From the NCBI GenBank assembly GCA_016930435.1, contig JAFGGQ010000063.1:1-41844 (forward strand): DNA of 41,844 bases, given 5' to 3'. This document shows positions 33,529-41,844 of this stretch, piece by piece. The DNA is from a bacterium. Its GTDB lineage: Bacteria; UBP14; UBA6098; JAFGQG01. The notes under the pieces were generated by a model that worked only from the letters and a program-made list of their open reading frames with translations, had not been told where the DNA came from and ran no database searches. Every line of letters starts with the position of its first letter. Position 1 is the stretch's first letter. The translations under genes and the position numbers were made by a program.

Positions 33529-34359
33529 ATGATAAAAATTTGGATTAGCTTTACTGCTTTAGTTATTATAATTCTGGGATGTTTCTCAACGGCCTCAGGG
33601 GTATTTGATTATCACCTTTCGGAATTAGCATCTGCAGGAGTAGGCGGAGGGGGAGTTGCTACTCTGAAAGGAGCTAAAGCCCTTATGGGCAACCCGGCCG
33701 GACTGGATGACCCGGGGATACTTGAAATCCGGTTCTGGGGCTCCCAGCTTTACGGATTGAAAGATCTTCAAAGGGGAACACTGGGAGCCACATTTAATTC
33801 CAAATACGGTAACCTTGGCCTGGCTCTAACACTGTTCGGAAAAACTGACTACTATCAGGAAACTACGCTATCGCTGCTTTATAGCCGGCCGGTTATATAT
33901 AAGGTACAGTTAGGATTGAGGACTAATTATTATCACCTCTCTTTACCCTCCGACTACGGAAGCGCCTCTTCTATAGGTTTAGACCTGGGAGCCCGTTGGA
34001 AACCTCATCATCTGGTAGCCTTAGGGATCACTGCTAACAACCTAAGTCAGTCCAAAGTGGGTGAGGATTATATTCCTACTTTCCTGTGCCTGGGAGTCGG
34101 GTTATATCCTGCCGATTGGATAATTTTCAATGTGGATGTCGAATTAGAAGATGGCTTTCCGGGGAGCATCAAAGTAGGAGAGGAATTAAAAATAGGCGAG
34201 CACTTCTTATTTCGAACCGGACTGAGTGGTAATCCGGTAAAATTCCATTTTGGGGCTGGGTTCAGCTGGGCGAATGCGGACATCGAGATGGCTTATACCA
34301 TTCACCCGGATCTGGGAGGAAGTCTCCTGGTCAATCTGGGTTACCGGTTCCAGAAATAA
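33529..34359 (+). CDS. PorV/UPF0164-like outer-membrane protein
   Basis: An approximately 276-residue exported barrel protein. The signal peptide IWISFTALVIIILGCFSTAS is followed by GVGGGGVATLKGAKALMGNPAGL, the pattern seen at the mature N-terminus of PorV/PorQ-like and FadL-like barrels in FCB bacteria. Alternating strands end in LVNLGYRFQK. PorV-type proteins recycle or anchor T9SS cargo, and a T9SS cargo protein is encoded 3 kb away, but the specific role is uncertain. Neither ATG 33529 nor the in-frame TTG at 33508 has a clear SD. It precedes purA by 52 bases. Confidence 0.65.
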   Translation: MIKIWISFTALVIIILGCFSTASGVFDYHLSELASAGVGGGGVATLKGAKALMGNPAGLDDPGILEIRFWGSQLYGLKDLQRGTLGATFNSKYGNLGLALTLFGKTDYYQETTLSLLYSRPVIYKVQLGLRTNYYHLSLPSDYGSASSIGLDLGARWKPHHLVALGITANNLSQSKVGEDYIPTFLCLGVGLYPADWIIFNVDVELEDGFPGSIKVGEELKIGEHFLFRTGLSGNPVKFHFGAGFSWANADIEMAYTIHPDLGGSLLVNLGYRFQK

Positions 34360-34411
34360 GGCTGATAATATTTCGATGATATTTTAACATTAAGGATATT
34401 AAGAAGGTGAT

Positions 34412-35695
34412 ATGGCATTTAACCGGATTGTAGTAGGGCTTCAATGGGGTGATGAGGGTAAGGCAAAGGTAGTGGATGTTCTTGCCAGTGAGGCAGAGAT
34501 CGTTGTCCGTTTCCAGGGGGGGGCAAACGCCGGGCATACTGTTGTTATCGGTGATATCAAGTACGTATTCCATCTGGTTCCTACGGGATTATTATACCCT
34601 CATAAATTAGGGGTGATCGGAGGGGGAATGGTAGTGGACCTTCCCGGATTGCTGGAGGAGGCGCAAGCTCTGGAATCAAATGGCCCGGCGATCCTGAACC
34701 GCCTGTTTATAAGCGAACGAACTCACCTCATAATGAAATATCATAAATTATGGGATGAATATGAGGATGAACGGAAGGGTATCGGGACTACCAAACGGGG
34801 CATTGGTCCCGCCTATACCGATAAAATAGCCAGAAAGGGTATCAGAGCCATCGATTTTTGCTACCCAAACCATTTTCGGACATTGGTTACTGCACATCTG
34901 CAGGAGAAAAACGAATTGTTTACCAGGATATATGGCAAGCCAGCGGTCGCTCTAAAAGATGTTCTGGAGCCCTATGAGTCAATCCGGAACCTTCTTGCTC
35001 CACGAATAACCAATACTGCGGTGTTATTAGAGAAGTTCCAAAAGGAGGGGAAAAGTATTTTGTTCGAGGGAGCCCAGGGAAGCCTTCTGGATATCGATTG
35101 GGGAACCTATCCTTTTGTAACCAGTTCCAACAGCACTGTTTGCGGCATTCCGGGCAGTATCGGGCTGGGGCTGAGGATGATCGACGAGGTGATCGGTGTA
35201 ACGAAGGCTTATACTACCCGTGTTGGCAATGGGCCGTTCCCCACCGAGTTGTTCGGAGAGCTGGCAGACCTTATCCGGGGGACCGGCCACAATATTGGCG
35301 ATGAATTCGGAGCAACTACCGGCCGTCCAAGACGATGCGGATGGCTGGACCTGGTAGCCCTGAAACACAGCATAAGAATGAACGGGGTAAATAAGCTGGC
35401 TATCACTAAATTGGATGTACTTGATAAATTACCGGAAATAAAGGTCTGTGTAAAATATCTCTATAAGGACAAGGAGTTAGAACACTTTCCTGCCGCTGAT
35501 TATATTCTCAGCGAATGTAAGCCAGTTTATCGGACCTATCCGGGCTGGCAATGTCCCACACGAGGACTTACCAATCAAAAGGACCTTCCACCAGGCGCCC
35601 GGAATTATATCAATATGATAATTGAAGAACTGGGTGTACCGGTACAAATGGTTTCCACTGGACCATGCCGACAGGACCAGTTGACCTTCTCTTAG
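34412..35695 (+). CDS. purA: Adenylosuccinate synthetase
   Basis: The 427-residue enzyme joins IMP and aspartate using GTP in the first step of AMP synthesis. It shows GLQWGDEGKAK at 9-19 (catalytic Asp14 side), the switch GGANAGHT, GTTKRGIGPAYTDK, EGAQGSLLDIDWGTYPFVTSSN and TGRPRRCGWLDLVAL. The normally near-invariant GDEGKGK loop reads GDEGKAK here, with Gly to Ala. The reading is unambiguous, and I recall similar variants in spirochaetes. The ATG follows AAGGTG with short spacing. Confidence 0.95.
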   Translation: MAFNRIVVGLQWGDEGKAKVVDVLASEAEIVVRFQGGANAGHTVVIGDIKYVFHLVPTGLLYPHKLGVIGGGMVVDLPGLLEEAQALESNGPAILNRLFISERTHLIMKYHKLWDEYEDERKGIGTTKRGIGPAYTDKIARKGIRAIDFCYPNHFRTLVTAHLQEKNELFTRIYGKPAVALKDVLEPYESIRNLLAPRITNTAVLLEKFQKEGKSILFEGAQGSLLDIDWGTYPFVTSSNSTVCGIPGSIGLGLRMIDEVIGVTKAYTTRVGNGPFPTELFGELADLIRGTGHNIGDEFGATTGRPRRCGWLDLVALKHSIRMNGVNKLAITKLDVLDKLPEIKVCVKYLYKDKELEHFPAADYILSECKPVYRTYPGWQCPTRGLTNQKDLPPGARNYINMIIEELGVPVQMVSTGPCRQDQLTFS

Positions 35696-35763
35696 TAATA
35701 CATTCGGATTATATGCAATATAGGTGGTTTTCCCTATTTATCCATTAGGTAGTCTAATTTAAC

Positions 35764-37251
35764 CTATAATTCAACCCTTTGTATATCCCGATTATCTTTT
35801 ACATAGAATAGATATTTGCTATCTCCGGAAAAGGACAATCCGGAAACTGCCTGATAAACAGGGGATTCTTTGCCATCCAGGACTACCACTACACCGCCAT
35901 CGGGCTGCTCCGCGCGGTAGGCATAATGCCTGCTATCAGTTGAAAACTCTACATAACAGAAAACTTGCCCGATAAAGCTGTAAAGCCCCTCTTCTTTTCC
36001 ATCGACCACCACTGCTACGCTATCCGGGCCATAATCCCTGGTCATTACAACACGTTTCCCGTCCGGAGAGAACCGGATAAAATAGTACCCCGGGTACTTC
36101 ACTCCATCGATAACCGGGACATATACGCTTTCCTGCTCCACTATTTCGTAATAGGTATGAATTGCATTCGGAGAGTACTGGAAAAAATAAACTTCATCAT
36201 AGCCCTCGCTGAGGGTAACTCCAGTAACCACTATAAACTTTTCATTTATTGCTGCTGCGATATAGCCAAAATCCTTGCTATCCGGGGAAAACTTTTCATC
36301 GTAAGCATACCGTATTCCAAAATGCTCCGAGCCGTCCAGAACGATATGGTGTAATTCACCTCCGTCGATATATTCATAAGCATATCTTTTCCCGTCAGGG
36401 GAAATGAAGAAATCCACAACCTGGCCATTGGTGGGAAGAAACTTACCATTGAATACTACACCATTTCTGTTTTCCGAATCTACTGCACCGAAACCCCACT
36501 TCTTACCATTATCGGAAAAAGCTATGGGGGTTATGATCATACTGTATTCTCCAACTAATTTCCCATCAATGATGACCCCATAATTACCGGATTCCAGCAT
36601 ATAATAATAACCGTAATGGCCCCCCTCCCCGGAAAGGACTACTTCATAAGGTTCATATTCATCATAAAGAACTCCATTTATATAGACCTCGACCACATCC
36701 CCACCAAATAACAGATACTCAAGGCCCGGATCATAGTATTCCCCGGTGAAAGTATAATAGTTGAGATCCCCTGTCATCAATACATCTTTAATCTCATCAT
36801 ATCCCGTTCCGATTTGCTGGCCATCGTAAAGAAAAAAATAGTACAGACTCTCATCCAAAACCACAAAAGCATAGTGTGATAGATCCGGTGAAAAGTAGTA
36901 TTCCGGAATATCCAGGCCGAAAAAGCCGATAGTATCGTCTTTAAATATAGCTGAATATAGTGTATCCCATTCCAAAACCATCCCAAAGTGTTTTCCGTCT
37001 GGGGAAAGAGCTATCTCCTTTACACCATTACAGACCATGTAAAAATCGTCATCCTTGACCACAACAGGGCCCTGCATAGACATCCCCGAGTAGATCCAGT
37101 CACTGCCATCATTAGAATATCTGATCTCAAAAACAGAATGTTCCGGTGAAACTGAACCTATAGTTACAGCCTCAAAATCCCAATCTGCATGTAGTTTATT
37201 GATAGATAATAGAATAAGAACACAACAAACCAAGAACGAGGTTTTTTGCAT
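35764..37251 (-). CDS. Secreted beta-propeller (PD40-like repeat) protein
   Basis: This 495-residue exported protein has a signal peptide (KTSFLVCCVLILLSINKLHA) and at least eight repeats of about 45-55 residues. These centre on S-x-D-G-K-x-x-x-Y and include LSPDGKHFGMV, FSPDLSHYAFV, ISPDGKRYAYE, FSPDSKDFGYI, FSPDGKRVVMT and FSTDSRHYAYR. Each is followed by a VVLDGKE-type turn. This resembles the WD40-like (PD40/TolB-type) beta-propeller. It is unusually rich in Tyr and acidic residues. It starts 31 bases behind the T9SS cargo gene with a very strong AAGGAGGTGG site, so the two are an operon. No catalytic residues were seen. Confidence 0.75.
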   Translation of the reverse strand: MQKTSFLVCCVLILLSINKLHADWDFEAVTIGSVSPEHSVFEIRYSNDGSDWIYSGMSMQGPVVVKDDDFYMVCNGVKEIALSPDGKHFGMVLEWDTLYSAIFKDDTIGFFGLDIPEYYFSPDLSHYAFVVLDESLYYFFLYDGQQIGTGYDEIKDVLMTGDLNYYTFTGEYYDPGLEYLLFGGDVVEVYINGVLYDEYEPYEVVLSGEGGHYGYYYMLESGNYGVIIDGKLVGEYSMIITPIAFSDNGKKWGFGAVDSENRNGVVFNGKFLPTNGQVVDFFISPDGKRYAYEYIDGGELHHIVLDGSEHFGIRYAYDEKFSPDSKDFGYIAAAINEKFIVVTGVTLSEGYDEVYFFQYSPNAIHTYYEIVEQESVYVPVIDGVKYPGYYFIRFSPDGKRVVMTRDYGPDSVAVVVDGKEEGLYSFIGQVFCYVEFSTDSRHYAYRAEQPDGGVVVVLDGKESPVYQAVSGLSFSGDSKYLFYVKDNRDIQRVEL

Positions 37252-37282
37252 ATCCCACCTCCTTAAGGTTTAATTAATTGCT

Positions 37283-40200
37283 TTACTTGACCAGGATCAT
37301 CTTGTGGGTATATTCATTTCCCCCTATCCAAAGGCGATAGAGATATATCCCCGAGGACATTGGTTGGCCTGAAGAGTTTTGGCCATCCCAGTGAATATTA
37401 TGGATCCCCGCTTGCCAAAATTCGGTTTTAGTGCTCCTGACCAGTTTACCTTGAATGTCAAATATCTCTAATTTGACCTCTGCAGGTTGAGGCAGAGCAA
37501 ATGAAATGAAGGTCTGGCTGTTGAATGGATTAGGGTAATTGCCCAACAACTCCACCCGGTCAGGCAATATACATCTAACCGTGATTGCCCAACGGGCGTT
37601 ACAAGAGCTTGAAAGGCAAGATACCACACGCATATCACAAGTCTGGTCGCCATCTGTAACTATGAAGTCGAATCCCTCCGGAAAATCACCTGGATCCCAT
37701 TTCAGGTTGGTTTCCTGGTTGACTCTCAATATCCAGCTCATGGATGCAGCAGTCTGCTTGATATCCCTAACATAGATTAAGTTGGCATCAGAATTCGGCT
37801 CTTCTAACCAAATGGAATAATATTTGAAAGGAGGGGAAGGAGGCAATATCCGGTCAAGGTTATCCCTTCCGGAAATCCCTTTATCATCCCACCCGATATA
37901 GCAAGAATCCTGGATAAAACCACTTTCAGCGATGATCGGGATCAATATTTCGGGTCGCCCGGTTCGGAAAAGAGCCCGTCCGGGTACCGACCATCCCGTC
38001 GCATGAAAATCGCCTTCCGATTCGGAAAACATCCAGTAGCCCAAACCCACCTGCAGGTAGGATGATGCAAGTTCGTAGTTTCCTCCCGCATTATCAAACC
38101 AGTAATATGTGCCGGTACAGGGGATGCTGTCCTCAAAAGTATAGGGAACCCCGATCATATTCCATCCGGGATACAGATGCATAGAATACTCTTCCACGGG
38201 TACACCGGCATAACGGGTTTGTATAGTATCCAGTGCATAGAGCCAGTAACCCTTACCGGCTTCGGGATAGAGCTCAATCCGATAAATACCCGCTTCCGGA
38301 TCGTACCAATACACATCGAACAGCATTCCCGGAAGAAGTTCTGCAAAAGTAAGATCGTTACGGGGGAGTAATGGGAATGAAATCAGGTGCCAGCCGGGCT
38401 TGAATAATAGTTCTCGGGTGAAAACTTCAAGGTGCCGGTAATGGATGAAGAGATTGGCATCATCCATAGCCGAAATCGTGGTGTCAGTGTGCATATCGAT
38501 AATGGGACCATCAGCATATTGAATGGTCATTCGCCCCTCCGGAATGTCCCCGGTATTCCACCAGACGCTCCAAATAGAAGTGTCCGGTTCGACATCGATC
38601 TCGATTTCCCATGAAAGGGAATAATCGTGCGCGCTCTTGATATCCCGCTGTAATTTCTGAAAATAGGGATAGATAAAGTCCGCCATGGGGAAATAAGCCT
38701 TCAGCTTTTGGCCGGAGGGCACGATACTCTGGTCCAGGCCGGGATTAAAGGTTTCATCGCCGAATCGAGAAACCCCAAAGTGAAGAAAAACCGGATATTC
38801 CGCCTCGGTTGCTTCCACCTTTAAGGGCACCAGCCACTCCATAAGGTCCCAGAGTACCAGGAAAAAGCCTTCCCGGGTATAGGCAATGACCGACCCTCCA
38901 TCTATTTCCACATCGCGGAAATCCAACCGGGTGAATGAACCCTGTATCCCATCAGGGTTTACAAGGTAACGTATATATAATAATTCCGAGTCACCGGTTA
39001 ACTCCGTTCCATTGCCCGAAATAGTAATATCTCCCCCGCTAACGGAGTATGACAATGAGGATGCCCACGGCTCGGTGATGGTTCCGGCGGAATTTATCCC
39101 AAGGGGTATCAGAACTTCCTCATCAGCGGATATAGTAAATTCTAATCTGGTAATCTCAAACTGGGTTAACTCTTCGGTGAAGATAGGTATCAATACGGTA
39201 TCTCCCAGGTGGCCTTCACGTTCGGGTAGGTACATTGACAGCATTTCGAAGTGAATGCTCCAGCAAAAAGGCTCCTGCAGAGGGTTCTGTTCACAGAAAT
39301 CGGGTGGCATATCGGCGGCGGCAAGCAGGCATGCGAAGACGGTGTCGTATTCAGAGAACTCCATGCCTGCAACCGAGGGGTAGAAATGCAGGGTACCGCC
39401 ATCCCAGTTCAGCGCCGGATTGGAAACATTATAAACGATTCTATTTACCTCGAAGATGATAGTTGATGCATCGACAGGGGTAAGATTATCCTCGATATTG
39501 ATTGTCATTTCAGGCAGTTCAGGGTAACCCAGCAGGGATCCTTCCGGAGGGAATTCCCCATAGGCGATGGGTCCGGAAAGGTCCATCTGGAAGCTACTTT
39601 CTAAAGTATCATTTAAGGGGCACCCTGATGAATCGGCGGCATAAGTCAGGGCATAATATACGATTTCCTCATCCCTGAAAGGGCTGCCGGGAGTGAAGGT
39701 CAGTGTAGGTTCGATGTATTCGAGTTCGGGGTCGCTGAGTCCATAGAAAACGCCATTGACCATAAATTCAAGTGAATGGTGTTCCAGAGCGATTGGTGAT
39801 TGGATATTCAGGAGTATCTCCTGAAAAGGGCAGGCGGATCGGGTTCCGGATATGGGGCTGATGAGTGATGCCTCTGGCCGTAAGCCGGTAGCCGGCATGC
39901 TGATATCACCCTCTACCGATTTCACTACCAGCGAACCCAGTACCGAATAGGTTACTTCCACTATTACAGTGAAAACAGTGTCGGAGATTGAGCCATCGGC
40001 ATAGAGTTCCCAGGATGTAGTGCCCACACCTCCTGCGGGAACTTCGCCGGGTACCAGGTCGTGGAGATAAGTTTCGCCGGAGACCAGTTCCAGGCCATCG
40101 GGAAGGGTTATTTCGGCTTGAGCATCATCAAGCTCAAAGATGCCGCTATTGCCTACCCAGAGACTGGCGAAGAAGGGTACGGCTTCGTAATTGCAGGGGT

Positions 40201-41164
40201 CTTCCACTATAATACTCAGGGGTAGCGTAAGGTCCACATCCTGTGCGCTGTAGAGTAAGCCTAATCCGTAGTACGTAGTAATTACCAGGCTGTCCCCGGG
40301 TGCAATGCTTACCGGGAACCACCACATCAGTACGGATGAATCGAAATAATATCCTGGTGAGATGGTATAATCCCAGACCACTGGCCAGAAATGCGGCCAT
40401 GCGCCAATTGCGAAACGGTCAGGGGGGGTGGCCTCTAACCCGGCCAGGATGCCCATGGCGATAAGTTGATCCTCGGGCCCGGCGGGACCCAGGGCGCTTT
40501 CATAAGCATGCCAGTAAAAGGGAATAGAATCCGGTCCCCAAAAATCATCCTCCAGTCCGCTGTATCTGCCCTGAGTAGCCAACGGCGCGCCATCATTTGC
40601 TCCCACCATTGTATCCAGTTGAAGCAGTAAGCCTACTTGCCGGCTACGGGAATCTATATTCACCATAGTATAACGGATCATGATGGTTCCGGTAGTATCA
40701 CGGGGATTAGTCAAATACACCGGCTGCAGTCTCTGGGTCACTTCTAAGATACCCGCTAAACGCCAGGTGCCCTCGATAAAACTCGAATCGCCGGAATGAG
40801 AATAGATTCGGAAGCTGTTGGTAATACCCATTGTATTAGGTCTGGAACTCTCCGCTCCATGACCATTCGTTGGATCCTGAGTAAAATAAACACCATCTAT
40901 ATTTATTATGGTCCAGGAACTCCAGGGGCGAAAAGGGTATTGATACATCAGGGCCCGATCATCCGGGTAAGTGCCGATATTGAATTGACCATCGGCATCA
41001 TCAAGCTGCACCCGGACGTAATCATTGTGAACAGAGATTACCGATTTAGAGGAATTAGGCTCGTTCATCGAGGATTTCCAGGCTTCATAGCGTCCGGTTT
41101 CCTGAGCATTGAGGAAGCTATAACAAAAAAGGGCTAATAAGGTGATTTGAAGGAATCTATTCAA
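37283..41164 (-). CDS. Large T9SS-secreted protein with cohesin-like domain and type A sorting signal
   Basis: A 1293-residue cell-surface or secreted protein. A signal peptide (FLQITLLALFCYSFLNAQ) leads into a long beta-rich region with Ig-like or CARDB-like segments. A cohesin-like domain lies at about 645-760 (GDTVLIPIF, then LLYIRYLVNPDG and LDFRDVEIDGG). A doubled GW-module (LFKPGWHLISFPL, LYPGWNMIGVPY) lies at about 920-1010, and the T9SS type A sorting domain at about 1208-1293. That last domain contains NYPNPFNSQTFISFALP, LEIFDIQGKLV and GIYLYRL and ends KMILVK. Such proteins are exported by the type IX system and anchored or released. The start is TTG 41164 with a weak SD. Ligand unknown. 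Confidence 0.88.
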   Translation of the reverse strand: MNRFLQITLLALFCYSFLNAQETGRYEAWKSSMNEPNSSKSVISVHNDYVRVQLDDADGQFNIGTYPDDRALMYQYPFRPWSSWTIINIDGVYFTQDPTNGHGAESSRPNTMGITNSFRIYSHSGDSSFIEGTWRLAGILEVTQRLQPVYLTNPRDTTGTIMIRYTMVNIDSRSRQVGLLLQLDTMVGANDGAPLATQGRYSGLEDDFWGPDSIPFYWHAYESALGPAGPEDQLIAMGILAGLEATPPDRFAIGAWPHFWPVVWDYTISPGYYFDSSVLMWWFPVSIAPGDSLVITTYYGLGLLYSAQDVDLTLPLSIIVEDPCNYEAVPFFASLWVGNSGIFELDDAQAEITLPDGLELVSGETYLHDLVPGEVPAGGVGTTSWELYADGSISDTVFTVIVEVTYSVLGSLVVKSVEGDISMPATGLRPEASLISPISGTRSACPFQEILLNIQSPIALEHHSLEFMVNGVFYGLSDPELEYIEPTLTFTPGSPFRDEEIVYYALTYAADSSGCPLNDTLESSFQMDLSGPIAYGEFPPEGSLLGYPELPEMTINIEDNLTPVDASTIIFEVNRIVYNVSNPALNWDGGTLHFYPSVAGMEFSEYDTVFACLLAAADMPPDFCEQNPLQEPFCWSIHFEMLSMYLPEREGHLGDTVLIPIFTEELTQFEITRLEFTISADEEVLIPLGINSAGTITEPWASSLSYSVSGGDITISGNGTELTGDSELLYIRYLVNPDGIQGSFTRLDFRDVEIDGGSVIAYTREGFFLVLWDLMEWLVPLKVEATEAEYPVFLHFGVSRFGDETFNPGLDQSIVPSGQKLKAYFPMADFIYPYFQKLQRDIKSAHDYSLSWEIEIDVEPDTSIWSVWWNTGDIPEGRMTIQYADGPIIDMHTDTTISAMDDANLFIHYRHLEVFTRELLFKPGWHLISFPLLPRNDLTFAELLPGMLFDVYWYDPEAGIYRIELYPEAGKGYWLYALDTIQTRYAGVPVEEYSMHLYPGWNMIGVPYTFEDSIPCTGTYYWFDNAGGNYELASSYLQVGLGYWMFSESEGDFHATGWSVPGRALFRTGRPEILIPIIAESGFIQDSCYIGWDDKGISGRDNLDRILPPSPPFKYYSIWLEEPNSDANLIYVRDIKQTAASMSWILRVNQETNLKWDPGDFPEGFDFIVTDGDQTCDMRVVSCLSSSCNARWAITVRCILPDRVELLGNYPNPFNSQTFISFALPQPAEVKLEIFDIQGKLVRSTKTEFWQAGIHNIHWDGQNSSGQPMSSGIYLYRLWIGGNEYTHKMILVK

Positions 41165-41385
41165 CCTGGCATCCCGTTAAGTAGTTTAAATGCATATTCA
41201 ATAAACAAGTTAAATAAATCTGACATAAAGTCAAATTATATTTTGTACCGTATAGTTGTACGGACAGCCTGGAATTTGTATTGTCATAAAAGTTGTTCAC
41301 CTGCAATTTATGTGCAATTTTTTCAAACGACTGGAATCATTTCCAATAAATCTTTTAAGAAGATGATATTCGGTTTCTCTGGCCG

Positions 41386-41840
41386 AACCAACCTTGTTGG
41401 TTACTGCGCGCCTCCTTTGCGAGGGTGGGGTTGTTGTGGGGATGGGCTCTGCGTTTAAGACCACACAAAAATTTAGGTTATTATTTATGGTGTTTTTCCC
41501 CCTTTACTCCACTGGCGTGGAGATGTCCCCCCGGTGAACGGTTGGAACAAAGATACCCGGCAATTTGGAATTAAGCGTATGATTTTAATTCTATTTCGTC
41601 CCTAAAGGGACTATTATTATTCTTGTGATGTTTTAACTATAAACATTACGTGCCTACGGGACTAAAATCTAATCGGATCATTCAATCCCATCAATAAATT
41701 GATGGGCTAATTTCACATGATCCCTTACGGGATTATATAACAAGGTAGATCAACAGTGATACCCCGAAGGGGTAATTTCGTATAAACCGGGGCAACGCCC
41801 CGGGTGCCAAAAGAACCAATCATATAAGCCCTGAAGGGGC
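41386..41840. repeat. Array of short covarying hairpins (REP-like)
   Basis: Nine perfect or near-perfect hairpins lie within 455 bases. They are AACCAAC/GTTGGTT (41386-41402), CTCCAC/GTGGAG (41507-41522), GTCCC/GGGAC (41598-41611), GTGCC/GGGAC with one mismatch (41650-41662) and CCCATCAAT/ATTGATGGG (41687-41706). They continue with ATCCC/GGGAT (41720-41733), TACCCC/GGGGTA (41760-41774), CCGGGGC/GCCCCGG (41787-41803) and GCCCT/GGGGC with one wobble (41828-41840). Loops are 2-4 bases except for occasional longer ones, and flanks are AT-rich. The first five stem sequences share little, yet pairing is kept. The gene-free stretch 41165-41844 (680 bases) shows no coding frame with a ribosome site. 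REP-type elements moved by RAYT transposases look like this, and the array reaches the window end. Confidence 0.6.
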
Positions 41841-41844
41841 GAAG

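Noticed and set aside
41590-41844. Possible CRISPR array at the right edge
   Set aside because: The repeats are not identical, spacing is uneven and stems differ in sequence. There are no uniform spacers and no cas genes, so a REP-like hairpin cluster explains it better.

Overview
The window looks like a chromosomal segment from an uncultivated bacterium of the FCB superphylum (Marinimicrobia/Cloacimonadota/KSB1-like). The main support is a 1293-residue secreted protein ending in a type IX secretion (T9SS) type A sorting domain, several beta-barrel proteins with signal peptides, many lipoproteins, and moderate GC. The phylum call is inference. No rRNA, tRNA, CRISPR array, intact insertion sequence or phage gene was found.

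Layout. 1-5.4 kb (+): end of a membrane protein, a B12-binding-type radical SAM enzyme, a TPR lipoprotein, a half-size GDT1/UPF0016 cation transporter, a DUF4180 protein, a beta-barrel protein and a LysE-type exporter. 5.4-6.3 kb (-): an 80-residue small protein overlapping an ArsR-DUF2087 regulator. 6.4-7.25 kb: two decayed genes, a DUF3795 protein and an MBL-fold hydrolase that has lost its whole catalytic core. 7.3-10.1 kb (+): membrane protein, glycine-rich RRM RNA-binding protein with a structured leader, and glycerol kinase. 10.2-15.06 kb (-): a TolC-MacA-MacB tripartite efflux operon. Its TolC gene seems to start at a non-canonical ATC, and its promoter carries a perfect 9-bp inverted repeat. 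15.3-15.6 kb holds the wreck of a histidine kinase ATPase domain.

15.8-25.1 kb, mostly (-): beta-barrel protein, multipass membrane protein, ferritin-like/GGDEF diguanylate cyclase, small lipoprotein and membrane proteins, exported GyrI-like domain protein, SET-domain methyltransferase paired with an O6-alkylguanine-DNA alkyltransferase, 3'(2'),5'-bisphosphate nucleotidase, MscL with a zinc-ribbon tail (+), and a lipocalin/BamE-like lipoprotein pair. 25.4-28.1 kb (+): LemA-DUF3137 pair and cysteine synthase. 28.4-33.35 kb (-): a tight housekeeping operon of UbiA/DGGGP-synthase-like prenyltransferase, dtd, maf, rodZ-like and uvrB. 33.5-35.7 kb (+): PorV-like outer-membrane protein and purA. 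35.8-41.2 kb (-): T9SS cargo protein followed by a beta-propeller secreted protein.

The last ~460 bases are an array of short hairpins with different stem sequences but preserved pairing, like REP-type elements, and it runs off the window end. Themes are envelope and stress functions (efflux, MscL, Blc, alkyl-DNA repair, UvrB) and gene decay in three intergenic islands. Nothing here is demonstrably a wholly new multi-gene system. The most interesting items are the ATC-start tolC with its operator-like repeat, the three relics, the RRM leader with a self-sequestered Shine-Dalgarno (SD) site, the archaeal-type prenyltransferase, and the covarying hairpin array.
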